In this document: in pieces, positions 24,468 through 33,790 of the stretch
How the letters are laid out: the number at the start of each line of letters is the position of its first letter
Position numbering within the stretch: the stretch's first letter is position 1
Origin: Providencia stuartii
GTDB lineage: Bacteria > Pseudomonadota > Gammaproteobacteria > Enterobacterales > Enterobacteriaceae
Assembly (NCBI GenBank): GCA_900455155.1
Contig: UGUC01000002.1
Coordinates: 186,001-250,000, forward strand
DNA length: 64,000 nucleotides
Direction of reading: 5' to 3'
The notes under the pieces: model-generated
The model's input: only the letters and a program-made list of their open reading frames with translations
Told to the model about the DNA's origin: nothing
Database searches by the model: none
Program-made: the position numbers and the translations under genes

Positions 24468-26525
24468 ATGCGTTTTTTAATTAATGCGTTAATTATTTTA
24501 TCTGCCTTATTTTCGGGAGTGCTACAGGCAGCTGATACTGGCTGGCTAACAGATAAACATAATGACCATGCTCAAGTAAGATTGTTAAGTGCTTCCCAAA
24601 AAGATGGGAAGGTTGCTTTATTGTTGGATGTACAACTACAAGATGGTTGGAAAACCTATTGGCGTTCTCCAGGAGAAGGCGGTATTGCGCCGGAAATCAA
24701 TTGGAAATCACCAGTAACAGATATGGATTGGCAGTGGCCAGCCCCTGGTCGTTTTGATGTTGCAGGTATTTCAACTCAAGGTTATATGGGAGACGTTGTT
24801 TTTCCTATCGTCGTTAATGCCGATGAAAAGCTAGATAAACTTTCGGGAGTTTTAACGCTTTCCACCTGTAGCAATGTCTGTATTTTAACGGATTATCCTT
24901 TCGAGCTCGATTTGACTGAACCTGAGCCTGAGAATTTTGAGTGGGCATTTAATCAAGCGATGGGGCGTATTCCTCCTACAGCGGGGCTAGTGCAAAACCA
25001 TAATGTCGGGTTTGATGGTGACAAACTCGTTCTTGAATTACAAAAAGTGGCTGGCGAGCCGTGGAGCCAAAAAGCAGGGGTTTTTACTGATACACCAGAA
25101 GGAACCACGCTAGGTGTGCCAAATATTCGTTTATCGGGTGACAAGCTGACGGCGACCGTTGCGGTGAGTGATGATTGGGGAGATAAAGCGCCAGACCTGA
25201 CAGGAAAACCGTTCTCTTTTGTGGTGACGGATGGCGCGCTTTCACAACAGGTAACAGCGCAAATCACACCTTTTACTGGCGCTATCCAGCAGGATAATGC
25301 TGGCGGTGCGATACCTCTTTGGCAGATTTTGGCCTTTGCGTTACTAGGTGGTTTGATTTTAAACCTTATGCCTTGTGTTTTGCCGGTTCTCGCGATGAAG
25401 TTAGGCTCGGTCTTGATGGTACCGCAAGGGGAGCAGAAAACCATCCGTCGGCAATTTTTGCTTTCTTCTTCAGGGATCTTAGTCTCTTTCTGGCTATTAG
25501 CGTTATTAATGACCCTGTTGCGCGTTGGGCAACAAGCTGTTGGATGGGGGATCCAGTTCCAAAACCCATGGTTTATTGGGTTTATGGTATTAGTGACGGC
25601 ATTATTTACGGCTAACCTATTTGGTTTGTTTGAGATCCATCTAGGAAGTAAAGCGAGCACTCGTTTAGCGACTGCGGGTGGCCAAGGTAACAGTGGGCAT
25701 TTCTGGCAAGGTGTGTTTGCAACCTTATTGGCAACCCCTTGTTCTGCACCATTTTTGGGCACAGCAGTGGCGTTTGCACTAGCGGCTCCGATAGGAGAAC
25801 TCTGGTTAGTCTTTACGGCACTGGGTATCGGAATGAGTTTGCCGTGGCTATTAATCGCCGCTTTCCCTGCTATTTCTCGGCTGTTACCAAAACCTGGGGC
25901 TTGGATGAGTAAACTGAGAGTGGTTTTAGGTGTGATGATGCTATTGTCATGTCTATGGTTAATTAGCTTACTGATCCCTCATTTTGGTGAAATGGCTGCC
26001 TTAGCTATTGTGATCGTCTTTTTGCTTTTGCTGGTGGTTTTCATTGGCAAAAAATTCAGTTTACGCACTGCGGCAATTTCGTTTGTCCTGTTTGCATTAT
26101 TAACAGGTGGCTTTGTTTGGGCAACGATGGAGCAAACGACAGGAAGTCGAACCCTTGTTCAGGATAATGTGGATTGGCAACCTCTGAGTGAGGAAGCGAT
26201 TACACAGGCTCTGTCAGAAAATAAGCGAGTGTTTATTGATGTTACGGCAGATTGGTGTGTAACCTGTAAAGCAAATAAATATAATGTATTGCTAAGAGAT
26301 GATGTTCAGCAACTCTTGAATGAACCAGATGTGGTCGCATTAAGAGGTGACTGGACTAAGCCATCACCAGAAATTACCGCATTTTTACAAAAACGTGGGC
26401 AGGTGGCTGTGCCATTTAATCAAATTTATGGCCCTAGGTTGGCTGAGGGTGAAATACTGTCAACGATACTTGATCGTGAAGTTTTATTATCAATTATGAA
26501 TGAGGCCAAAGGAGCCGAAAAATGA
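24468..26525 (+). CDS. scsB: Protein-disulfide reductase ScsB (DsbD-like)
   Basis: Inner-membrane electron conduit that passes cytosolic reducing power to periplasmic ScsC, in copper-stress tolerance. The 685 residues comprise a signal peptide, an N-terminal periplasmic domain of the DsbD alpha/ScsB type (LSTCSNVC pair), eight membrane helices with the paired cysteines NLMPCVLPVLAMK and ATPCSAPFLG, and a C-terminal thioredoxin-like domain with DWCVTCK. The start at 24468 has GGAGGA 3 bp upstream. The ATG at 24402 would place 22 residues before the signal peptide. It overlaps scsC by 4 bp. Confidence 0.92.
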   Translation: MRFLINALIILSALFSGVLQAADTGWLTDKHNDHAQVRLLSASQKDGKVALLLDVQLQDGWKTYWRSPGEGGIAPEINWKSPVTDMDWQWPAPGRFDVAGISTQGYMGDVVFPIVVNADEKLDKLSGVLTLSTCSNVCILTDYPFELDLTEPEPENFEWAFNQAMGRIPPTAGLVQNHNVGFDGDKLVLELQKVAGEPWSQKAGVFTDTPEGTTLGVPNIRLSGDKLTATVAVSDDWGDKAPDLTGKPFSFVVTDGALSQQVTAQITPFTGAIQQDNAGGAIPLWQILAFALLGGLILNLMPCVLPVLAMKLGSVLMVPQGEQKTIRRQFLLSSSGILVSFWLLALLMTLLRVGQQAVGWGIQFQNPWFIGFMVLVTALFTANLFGLFEIHLGSKASTRLATAGGQGNSGHFWQGVFATLLATPCSAPFLGTAVAFALAAPIGELWLVFTALGIGMSLPWLLIAAFPAISRLLPKPGAWMSKLRVVLGVMMLLSCLWLISLLIPHFGEMAALAIVIVFLLLLVVFIGKKFSLRTAAISFVLFALLTGGFVWATMEQTTGSRTLVQDNVDWQPLSEEAITQALSENKRVFIDVTADWCVTCKANKYNVLLRDDVQQLLNEPDVVALRGDWTKPSPEITAFLQKRGQVAVPFNQIYGPRLAEGEILSTILDREVLLSIMNEAKGAEK

Positions 26526-27250
26526 AAAAAACAATTGTAGCTGTTCTGTTCTCGTCGCTAATGCTAGGTGCAACTGCTCATGCGGCTCCATTAACGTCTG
26601 ACCAAGAAGCACAAGTGCGTAAGTTGGTACGTGATACCTTGGTTGAAAACCCTGAAATTTTAGAAGAAGCGATTGTTGCACTACAGGCTAAGCAAGGTGA
26701 AAAACAGCAAGCTCAAATGAAGGCAACGATTAAAGCCGAGCACGATAAGCTGTTTAATGATCCAGCAAGCCCACGACTGGGTGCCAAAGATGCAAAACTG
26801 GTGTTGGTTAACTTCACCGATTATAACTGCCCATTCTGTAAGCGTTTTGATCCACAGCTTGAAGAGATTGTGAAGAAATACCCTGATGTTGCTGTGGTGA
26901 TAAAACCTCTGCCATTTAAAGGCAAAACATCGCTGGAGTCTTCTCAACTGGTTCTGACATTGTGGGAAAAAGATCCAAAAGCATTCCAAGCACTGCATCA
27001 AAAATTTATGCAAAAGCAAGGGATGTTAACTGAGGAAAACATCAAACAGGCGTTGAAAGCGACAGGTAATGAAAAATTAGTCGCTAACGATAAGAGCGAA
27101 GAAACTATTCGCACTAACATGATGTTAGCTGAAAAATTAGGGGTTAATGGTACACCTGCAACACTCATTGGTGAAGAAATGATCCCAGGGGCTGTAGATG
27201 CTCAACAATTAGAAATGATTGTTAAAGAGCAATTAGCAAAAGTGAAATAA
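26522..27250 (+). CDS. scsC: Periplasmic disulfide isomerase-like ScsC
   Basis: DsbA/DsbG-like thioredoxin-fold protein kept reduced by ScsB. The 242 residues have a signal peptide (ending AHAAP), an N-terminal helical region rich in Gln/Lys that in Proteus ScsC mediates trimerisation, the active site YNCPFCKRF and the cis-Pro loop NGTPATLIG. Its ATG overlaps the scsB stop (ATGA). Confidence 0.92.
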   Translation: MKKTIVAVLFSSLMLGATAHAAPLTSDQEAQVRKLVRDTLVENPEILEEAIVALQAKQGEKQQAQMKATIKAEHDKLFNDPASPRLGAKDAKLVLVNFTDYNCPFCKRFDPQLEEIVKKYPDVAVVIKPLPFKGKTSLESSQLVLTLWEKDPKAFQALHQKFMQKQGMLTEENIKQALKATGNEKLVANDKSEETIRTNMMLAEKLGVNGTPATLIGEEMIPGAVDAQQLEMIVKEQLAKVK

Positions 27251-27257
27251 GGTAAAT

Positions 27258-27759
27258 ATGGCTAGACTGAAAAAGTGGTCAAAAGAAATTATTGGGTTGG
27301 TGGTGATCTTGTTCGTCGTCTTTACCGTAATGGATTTTTGGCGTAAACCTGAAAGCCTAGCACCTATTTTGCTTGAGCCGCAATTACTTGCGACGGGTGA
27401 AACCGTATCATTAGCAGAGTTGAGTAAAGAACAACCTGTTTTAGTCTATTTTTGGGCGACATGGTGTGGGGTTTGCAAAATAACCTCTCCAACGGTAGCC
27501 GACTTAGCTAAGGCCGGTGTTCCCGTTGTTTCTGTGGCAATTCGTTCTGGCAATAGTGAACGTCTGTTATCAGGGATGGAGAAAAAAAGAGCTAAATTTC
27601 CCAGTAATCAATGATACACAAGGCTCGCTTGCGAATCAGGTTGGCATTAGTGCCACACCGACCTTTATGATCATCGATAACGGTAAAATGGTCAGTTTTA
27701 CCAGTGGTTATACAAGCTATTGGGGAATAAAAACACGTATGTGGATGGCTTCTTTTTAG
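27258..27759 (+). pseudogene. scsD: Thioredoxin-like membrane-anchored ScsD, frameshifted
   Basis: TlpA-type thioredoxin tethered by an N-terminal helix (residues 9-27), with the active site YFWATWCGVCK. The frame breaks at A7 (27582-27588). With six A it reads GMEKKELNFPVINDTQGSLANQVGI and continues through the cis-Pro segment SATPTFMIID to a normal end, about 166 residues (168 in Salmonella). It is the last gene of the scs operon, followed by the terminator at 27783. Confidence 0.9.
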
Positions 27760-27782
27760 TTAATTTCTCGCTAGGCTATTTC

Positions 27783-27820
27783 AGGCCCTCTTGAAGATAT
27801 GTTTCAAGGGGGGCCTTTGT
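27783..27820 (+). terminator. Terminator between scsD and the NrtR-like gene
   Basis: AGGCCCTCTTGAA (27783-27795) pairs with TTCAAGGGGGGCCT (27803-27816) and is followed by TTGTTTTA. It serves scsD and possibly the convergent gene. Confidence 0.8.
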
Positions 27821-27834
27821 TTTACCCATCAGGG

Positions 27835-28548
27835 TTAAAATTCTAAATTACGAATAAAACGGTAATCAGCTGACTCAGGTTTCAGACGATATAAATTAGC
27901 TGGTCGGCCTGTTTCTTGCCGTTTTTCTCCTGTATCAATCAGTAAATCAGCCTGCTCTAAGCGACGGCGAAAAGATTTTTTTTGCAATGTTTTGCCGATT
28001 AATACTTCATGCACATGTTGCAGCTCTGTCAAAGTAAAGACTTCAGGTAAGGCAAAGCCGGGAACAATAGAATAGAGTGATTTTTGTTTTAATCGCTCTC
28101 GTGCTTGCTGATAAAGCATCGAGTGGTCAAAGGCTAATGACATGTTTTCAATGTCGCTGATAGCGACCCATTTTGCTGATCCGACACTATCAATGTAGTG
28201 CTGACATGCCTGATAGGCGATAAGGGCTGTATAACAGACGGTGACAGACCAACCTCGTTTATCACGAAAATAGTTACCGACAGTACAAAGCTGTTCAATG
28301 TAGGGGGGAATGACGCCCGTTTTTTCTTTTAGCTTTCTCAAGATAGCTTGCTCAAGAGTGCTATCTTGCTCTTCATCGATAAACCCGCCAGGTAGCCCCC
28401 ACATCCCTTTATCTGGATGATTTGCACGCTCAACAAGGAGAACCTTTAACGTCTCTTCATGGTAAGTAAATAGCACCGCATCTACCGTCACTAGTGGCGA
28501 AAGATATGCATTCCTATCGTATTTAGATAAATATTCTTGTTCATTCAT
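27835..28548 (-). CDS. NrtR-type Nudix-domain transcriptional regulator
   Basis: The 237 residues (from MNEQEYLSKY; an alternative ATG at 28563 adds five) join an N-terminal Nudix domain (VTVDAVLF, GMWGLPGGFIDEEQD) to a C-terminal winged helix (residues about 150-237: VFTLTELQHVHEVLIGKTL, KKSFRRRLEQADLL, GRPANLYRLK). This is the NrtR architecture, known to sense ADP-ribose and regulate NAD-related genes. The catalytic Nudix box is degenerate: the REUxEE core reads RKLKEK and the upstream Glu is displaced. That points to a sensor rather than an enzyme. It is transcribed away from the SPFH/NAD-kinase-like pair. Confidence 0.85.
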   Translation of the reverse strand: MNEQEYLSKYDRNAYLSPLVTVDAVLFTYHEETLKVLLVERANHPDKGMWGLPGGFIDEEQDSTLEQAILRKLKEKTGVIPPYIEQLCTVGNYFRDKRGWSVTVCYTALIAYQACQHYIDSVGSAKWVAISDIENMSLAFDHSMLYQQARERLKQKSLYSIVPGFALPEVFTLTELQHVHEVLIGKTLQKKSFRRRLEQADLLIDTGEKRQETGRPANLYRLKPESADYRFIRNLEF

Positions 28549-28611
28549 GAGATGACAACCCACTAAGCTATTTTATGGTTAATAGGGCGATGATACGTTA
28601 AAAAAATATTT

Positions 28612-28684
28612 GTGTCATTAAGACACTTAATGCTTGACACTTTGGTGTCCATAAGACAATAATTAATTATTGTCACAAGGACAC
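28612..28684. promoter_or_regulatory. Operator cluster between the NrtR-like gene and the SPFH gene
   Basis: Within 73 bp lie repeated GTGTC/GACAC half-sites. GTGTC-N5-GACAC is at 28612-28626 and GACAC-N4-GTGTC at 28636-28649. A perfect 20-bp palindrome GACAATAATTAATTATTGTC is at 28655-28674, and a further GGACAC starts at 28679. Placement between a regulator and its divergent neighbours suggests binding sites for the NrtR-like protein and overlapping promoters. Confidence 0.6.
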
Positions 28685-28698
28685 TAATGAGGTTAACT

Positions 28699-29721
28699 AT
28701 GTTTAATATTAATTATTTCAAAGCAGACTCTTCGACTTTCATTATTAAATCCGTCAACGGAAAAGTGATTAAGCAAGGGAAGGGATTAAGTTTTTGGTAT
28801 AACTCAACAACAACATCTATTGCAGCACTACCATTAAATGCGCTTGAAGCGCCGTTTATTTTTAATTTACAAACGGCGGACTTTCAAAGCTTGCGTATTC
28901 AAGGGCAAATCTCATTTCGAATTAGCCAACCGGAAAAAACAGCAGAGGTATTGAATTATAACCTGACTCAAGATGGCAGCTCGTATGCGTCTGAGGACCC
29001 ATTAAAATTAAGCGATAGGGTTGTGCGTAGTGCACAGACTTTAATTCAGGCAAAAATCCAACGCACTGCGATGCGTGATGCATTGTTGATAAGTCAAACA
29101 TTGATCACAGAGGTCGCCAATCAGTTATCGATACATTCGGCGCTACAAGCATTAGGCATCGATATTCTTGATGTTTCGATTGCAGCCATTACACCATCAC
29201 CTGAAACATTGAAAGCTCTTGAAGCAGAAGCGAGAGAATCGATTCTAAAAGAGGCCGATGATGCGATTTATGCGAGACGTAAGTTTTCTGTCGAACAAGA
29301 GCGTATGCTTAAGGAAGCCGAGCTGGAAACCGATTTATCCGTTCAAAATAAGCAGCAACAAATTGAAGAAGCACGTTTAGAAAATGAACGTCATTTATTG
29401 CGTGAACAGGCTGAAATTGAGCAGGAAAAGTTAGCCGCTCAAGTCAATGCCGAAGCTAAACGTAATGAGCTTGTGGCATTAAGCGTTGAAAACCAACGAA
29501 TTCAATCGGATGCGGATGCTTACGCTATTGAGGTGAAAATGCGTGCTTATCGAGAACTGCCTGTCGAGAATTTAAAAGCGATGGCATTGGCAAAAATGGC
29601 ACCGGAGCAGTTAATGGCTATGGCGTTTGAATCATTAGCGCTAAATGCAGGGAAAATTGGTGAGTTGAATATATCCCCCGATCTCTTTAGCCAAATATTT
29701 AAAAAAGGAGCTAAAGTATGA
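28699..29721 (+). CDS. SPFH/band-7 domain protein
   Basis: A 340-residue protein with an N-terminal SPFH/band-7-like region (residues about 1-190: LRIQGQISFRI, LALLISQTL-type helices, LGIDILDVSIAAITPSPETLKALEAEARE), then a long charged helix rich in Glu/Gln (residues about 195-275), typical of stomatin/flotillin oligomers. It has no obvious N-terminal membrane helix. The start is either ATG 28699 (TGAGG 6 bp before) or ATG 28687 (AAGG 6 bp before). Its stop overlaps the next ATG by 4 bp, so the two products are probably made together. Confidence 0.75.
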   Translation: MFNINYFKADSSTFIIKSVNGKVIKQGKGLSFWYNSTTTSIAALPLNALEAPFIFNLQTADFQSLRIQGQISFRISQPEKTAEVLNYNLTQDGSSYASEDPLKLSDRVVRSAQTLIQAKIQRTAMRDALLISQTLITEVANQLSIHSALQALGIDILDVSIAAITPSPETLKALEAEARESILKEADDAIYARRKFSVEQERMLKEAELETDLSVQNKQQQIEEARLENERHLLREQAEIEQEKLAAQVNAEAKRNELVALSVENQRIQSDADAYAIEVKMRAYRELPVENLKAMALAKMAPEQLMAMAFESLALNAGKIGELNISPDLFSQIFKKGAKV

Positions 29722-30641
29722 AAAGAGGAGAGGATGTCCGTTTTGTTTTAATTATGCGTAAAACGCGGTTACAGGCACTGATTGAACGTTTTAATACTTG
29801 GCCACAAGCCAAATTTTATTTAGAGCATAATCATGTTGAGGTAAACGATTATCTTGAAGAGCACGATCACTATCAAAAACAATTAGTACAAGCAGAGGCG
29901 GTTCTGAAATCAATGGGGCGATTTCAATTGTTAGAACGTTCTTTACTGCCTAGCTACCAATTTACGGCTCGTGATATTGTGATTGTGATAGGACAAGACG
30001 GCTTAGTGGCAAATACATTGAAATATTTAAATGGTCAGCCTGTTATCGCAATTAATCCTGATCCTGCAAGATGGGATGGCAAATTATTACCTTTTGAAAT
30101 AGGCCAACTGCGTGAAGTCGTTTTGAATACGTTAAAGGAAAAGATGCCAAGTAGAACGGTGACTTTTGCTCAGGCGACAACTAATGATGGGCAAACATTA
30201 CTTGCGGTTAATGATCTATTTATTGGCCCTAAAACCCACACATCGGCACGCTATATTATGAGATGGAATGGGGAACAAGAATTTCAATCCTCCTCGGGGA
30301 TCATTATTTCAACAGGCTTAGGGTCAACAGGGTGGTTTCAATCGATTTTAGCGGGTGCTCAAGCCGTTATGGGGGGAGCTCATCACCCGTTGTCACAAGG
30401 ATTTTCTTGGCAAGAAAGGCGACTTCAATTTAGTGTTAGGGAGCCTTTTCCTAGTAAGACAACAGGAACTTCATTTGTTTTCGGTGCGATTGAGGAGAAT
30501 TCACCGCTGCAACTTGAATCATTGATGCCGGAAAATGGCGTGATTTTTTCCGATGGCATTGAAGATGATTATTTAAATTTTAATGCAGGTTGCATCGCTT
30601 CTATTAGCGTTGCGGATGTACAAGGGCAATTGATTGGTTAA
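29718..30641 (+). CDS. NAD-kinase-like (DAG kinase/NADK fold) protein
   Basis: The 307-residue protein carries a GGDG-like motif altered to VIGQDGLVANTLKYL (residues about 90-104), the NDLFIGPKTHTSARY segment and ISTGLGSTGWFQS. These correspond to the NAD kinase NE/D motif and its STGS-type loop. The first Gly of GGDG is Ile and the second Gln, so catalysis may differ. It is a paralogue-type protein; the housekeeping nadK is expected elsewhere. Coupling to an SPFH gene and a divergent NrtR-like regulator points to pyridine-nucleotide metabolism, as inference. Confidence 0.75.
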   Translation: MKRGEDVRFVLIMRKTRLQALIERFNTWPQAKFYLEHNHVEVNDYLEEHDHYQKQLVQAEAVLKSMGRFQLLERSLLPSYQFTARDIVIVIGQDGLVANTLKYLNGQPVIAINPDPARWDGKLLPFEIGQLREVVLNTLKEKMPSRTVTFAQATTNDGQTLLAVNDLFIGPKTHTSARYIMRWNGEQEFQSSSGIIISTGLGSTGWFQSILAGAQAVMGGAHHPLSQGFSWQERRLQFSVREPFPSKTTGTSFVFGAIEENSPLQLESLMPENGVIFSDGIEDDYLNFNAGCIASISVADVQGQLIG

Positions 30642-30667
30642 ATGATAAAATTTAGGCGATGTAAAAT

Positions 30668-30710
30668 AAAATCCCAGTCGTGTGCAATTAATGCAAAGAC
30701 TGGGATTTTT
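30668..30710 (+). terminator. Bidirectional terminator between the NADK-like gene and lnt
   Basis: AAAATCCCAGTC (30668-30679) and GACTGGGATTTTT (30698-30710) form an 11-12-bp stem with A and T tracts on the two sides. It ends both converging transcripts. Confidence 0.85.
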
Positions 30711-30711
30711 G

Positions 30712-32256
30712 TTATTTATCTGAACTTGTTTTTGACCTGCGGCCTCGTGATATGGCTATCAGCATAAATATGATAACAACGCCCCACATTGGCCAATTAC
30801 TCCAGCGTGCATAAGGTGTTAACCCCGTTGTTGGGGTAATAGATGCAGATAGTGTAGCAGCGGTAAATTGAGGCAACTTAGCTTGGACGGTACCATCTGC
30901 TCGAATAATTGCGGTGACGCCATTATTGGTAGCTCTAAGTAGTGGGCGACCAAGCTCCAGCGCTCTCATGCGCGCCATTTGGAAATGTTGCCATGGCCCA
31001 ATCGACTTACCAAACCACGCATCGTTAGAAATGGTTAAGAGGTAATCGCTATTAGGTTGGAAATTATCGCGAACCTGTGTTCCAAGGATAATTTCATAGC
31101 AGATGGCGGCTGTTAGATGCATATTGCCTACAGCAAGCTGAGCTTGTTGATAATCGCCCCGGCTAAATCCTGACATTGGCAAATTAAATAATGGTGCGAT
31201 AGGGCGTAAAATATCCTCTAGCGGTACAAACTCACCAAAAGGCACTAAATGGTGCTTGTTATAGCGATTTTTTGATGGGTACAGATAGGGAGTTGTATCC
31301 CCTAATACAATGATGGTGTTATAAAACTGATAGTCACCGTCAATAGGACGGGCGTCAACAATACCCGTGATCAGTTTGGTCTGGGATTCAGCTAATATTT
31401 TGTCCAGTGATTTTAGCCATGTTTGGTTATCTAATTCGACTGACGGCACTGCGGATTCAGGCCAAACAATTAAGGAAGCTTTGCCAATATAAGGGCTAGA
31501 AAGCTTAATATAAGTATCTTTGATTTTTTGTAAGTAGCTTGTTTCCCACTTCATGGATTGGGGAATATTGCCTTGTACAAGCGCCACTTCCGTAGTTTTT
31601 GACTCCAGAGGGGTATACCACTGATAGCTCTTGATGATTAAAGGGGCGAAAAGTAGTACGGCAGCGGCGACTAACGGCGTAATACGGCGACGTACCAACG
31701 CAAGCACGAGTAACCCACTAATACTAAATAATATTAGAGTTATCAGTTCTACACCAAAGATGGGGGCAAGGCCTTTCATTGGGCCATCAATTTGGCTGTA
31801 ACCGAATTGAAGCCATGGGAAGCCTGTAAGAACCCAACCTCGTAAAAACTCGGTGAGCTGCCAAATGGCTGGAGCGGCAAAGACTAATCGCCATATTGTT
31901 GATTGGGGAAAGAATTTGCTGAGTAGATAACCAAATAACCCAGTGTAGAGGGAAAGGTAAGCTGCAAGCAGGATCACCAATAGGACATTAACAACCTCTG
32001 GCATTCCACCAAAGTCAGCAATGCTGACATACACCCAATTAACGCCCGAGCCAAATAGCCCAAAGCCCCATGCAAAAGCAATCGAAAAAGCTTGTTTAGG
32101 GGAGCGTTGTAGGGTCAGTAGTTGGAGAAATAGGATGGAAAGGAGAGTTGCAGGCCAGAGGTCAAATGGCGAAAAAGCCAGTGTACCACTGGCTCCGAAA
32201 ATGAAAGCCAGTAGTAGTCTTAACCACTGACTTTGATAGTATGACGTTAAGTTCAT
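30712..32256 (-). CDS. lnt: Apolipoprotein N-acyltransferase
   Basis: Inner-membrane enzyme adding the third acyl chain to lipoproteins. The 514 residues have N-terminal membrane helices ([16 protein letters not shown]) and a C-terminal nitrilase domain with Glu in VWPESAVPS, the FGEFVPLE region and Cys in [10 protein letters not shown]. Its ATG overlaps the corC stop (TAATG). Confidence 0.95.
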   Translation of the reverse strand: MNLTSYYQSQWLRLLLAFIFGASGTLAFSPFDLWPATLLSILFLQLLTLQRSPKQAFSIAFAWGFGLFGSGVNWVYVSIADFGGMPEVVNVLLVILLAAYLSLYTGLFGYLLSKFFPQSTIWRLVFAAPAIWQLTEFLRGWVLTGFPWLQFGYSQIDGPMKGLAPIFGVELITLILFSISGLLVLALVRRRITPLVAAAVLLFAPLIIKSYQWYTPLESKTTEVALVQGNIPQSMKWETSYLQKIKDTYIKLSSPYIGKASLIVWPESAVPSVELDNQTWLKSLDKILAESQTKLITGIVDARPIDGDYQFYNTIIVLGDTTPYLYPSKNRYNKHHLVPFGEFVPLEDILRPIAPLFNLPMSGFSRGDYQQAQLAVGNMHLTAAICYEIILGTQVRDNFQPNSDYLLTISNDAWFGKSIGPWQHFQMARMRALELGRPLLRATNNGVTAIIRADGTVQAKLPQFTAATLSASITPTTGLTPYARWSNWPMWGVVIIFMLIAISRGRRSKTSSDK

Positions 32257-33140
32257 TAACTCTTTTCTTCATCTAAGTTTGGTGTAGGCGCGCCATCTGG
32301 AATTTTTACGTGAAGTAAAATAATTCGGCGGCTATCCGACATGGCAACTTTAAATTGATAGCCATCTATAGTGATGGATTCACCTCGAGAGGGTAGATGA
32401 CCAAAGGCTTGCATAACAAGGCCACCGACAGTATCCACTTCTTCGTCGCTAAAGTGAGTCTCAAACGCATCATTGAAGTCTTCAATTTGGGTTAAGGCTC
32501 TAACTGAGTAGGAGTGCTGACTTAGCTGACGAATATCGACATCATCTTCATCATCGTACTCATCTTCAATTTCGCCAACAATAAGCTCTAAAATATCTTC
32601 AATGGTAACAAGACCAGAGACACCGCCAAACTCATCAATGACAATAGCCATATGATAGCGTAGTGAACGGAACTCTTTTAACAACCGGTCGACCCGTTTG
32701 CTTTCAGGTACAACAACCGCTTGGCGCAACACTTTATCAATACTGAATGGCTCAGCGTCTGTACGCATAAATGGCAGCAAATCTTTTGCCATTAGTAGCC
32801 CTTCAATGTGATCTTTATCTTCGCTGATGACAGGGAAACGTGAGTGTGCGGATTCGATAATAACATCAAGGCACTCATCCAGAGTTTGATTACGTTTTAA
32901 GGTTACAATCTGGGAGCGCGGGATCATAATGTCACGTACCCTCTGATCGGCAATATCCATGACGCCTTCTAACATGTCACGGGTATCAGGATCGATAAGG
33001 TCGTTCTGCTCGGAATCACGGATCAGCTCGACCAAGTCACCACGGTTTTTAGGTTCAGCGTGGAAGAGTTGGTTTAATAGTGCAAAGAACCCTTTCTTAG
33101 GACCAGGGTTGTCACTACTCGAAGAGTTATCGTCGCTCAT
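32256..33140 (-). CDS. corC: CorC/YbeX magnesium/cobalt-efflux accessory protein
   Basis: Soluble protein with two CBS domains (residues about 70-190: [64 protein letters not shown]) and a C-terminal CorC_HlyC domain. The 294 residues compare with 292 in E. coli. It belongs to the ybeZ-ybeY-corC-lnt run; the 182-bp gap to ybeY holds no gene I can see. Confidence 0.94.
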   Translation of the reverse strand: MSDDNSSSSDNPGPKKGFFALLNQLFHAEPKNRGDLVELIRDSEQNDLIDPDTRDMLEGVMDIADQRVRDIMIPRSQIVTLKRNQTLDECLDVIIESAHSRFPVISEDKDHIEGLLMAKDLLPFMRTDAEPFSIDKVLRQAVVVPESKRVDRLLKEFRSLRYHMAIVIDEFGGVSGLVTIEDILELIVGEIEDEYDDEDDVDIRQLSQHSYSVRALTQIEDFNDAFETHFSDEEVDTVGGLVMQAFGHLPSRGESITIDGYQFKVAMSDSRRIILLHVKIPDGAPTPNLDEEKS

Positions 33141-33322
33141 GGCGTTTTATTAATTATTCCTCAATTGATGATAATGGTTAATTTAGCTAAATAAGTCAAT
33201 TGCTTAGGTTTTTAACTCTGCCAAAATATACATTCAACGGCGTGAGATAACTATGGTATTTACTCCCAAAAAACGCGATTAGACTTATTCAGCTAATATT
33301 TAACATAAAAATAGACCGTGGG

Positions 33323-33790
33323 TCATTCTTTTTCTGCAAGATAAGGATCAGCATAGCCCAATTCAGCTAAAATTTCCGTTTCTAGGCTCTCCATTTCTTC
33401 TGCTTCATCGTCTTCGATATGATCATAACCAAGCAGATGCAGACAGCCATGTACAACCATGTGCGCCCAATGCTCCTCGGCACTTTTTTGCTGTTCGATG
33501 GCTTCCTGTTCAACCACTTGACGACAAATAATCAGATCGCCAAGTAGAGGTAATTCTACCTCTGGTGGCGCTTCAAAAGGAAAAGATAACACATTTGTTG
33601 GTTTATCTTTCCCCCGATAAGTCAGGTTTAAATGGTGACTTTCTTCTTCATCAACGATGCGGATTGTCACTTCACTTTGTGGCTGAAACTTAGGGAGTAC
33701 GGCTTCTAACCAACGTTGAAACAGTGCTTCATCAGGTAGCCCTGTTGTTTCTTCGCAAGCGAGCTGTAAATCAAGAATGACTTCACTCAT
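33323..33790 (-). CDS. ybeY: Endoribonuclease YbeY
   Basis: Zinc-dependent single-strand RNase in 16S rRNA maturation and 70S quality control. The signature [11 protein letters not shown] (H3xH5xH) is intact at residues about 114-124, preceded by [15 protein letters not shown]. The 155 residues match the E. coli length. It overlaps ybeZ by 4 bp. Confidence 0.96.
   Translation of the reverse strand: MSEVILDLQLACEETTGLPDEALFQRWLEAVLPKFQPQSEVTIRIVDEEESHHLNLTYRGKDKPTNVLSFPFEAPPEVELPLLGDLIICRQVVEQEAIEQQKSAEEHWAHMVVHGCLHLLGYDHIEDDEAEEMESLETEILAELGYADPYLAEKE

Noticed and set aside
24953..25762. Minus-strand 269-codon frame inside scsB
   Set aside because: Shadow frame. Low-complexity Pro/Asn-rich translation with no motif, fully within the membrane domain of scsB.
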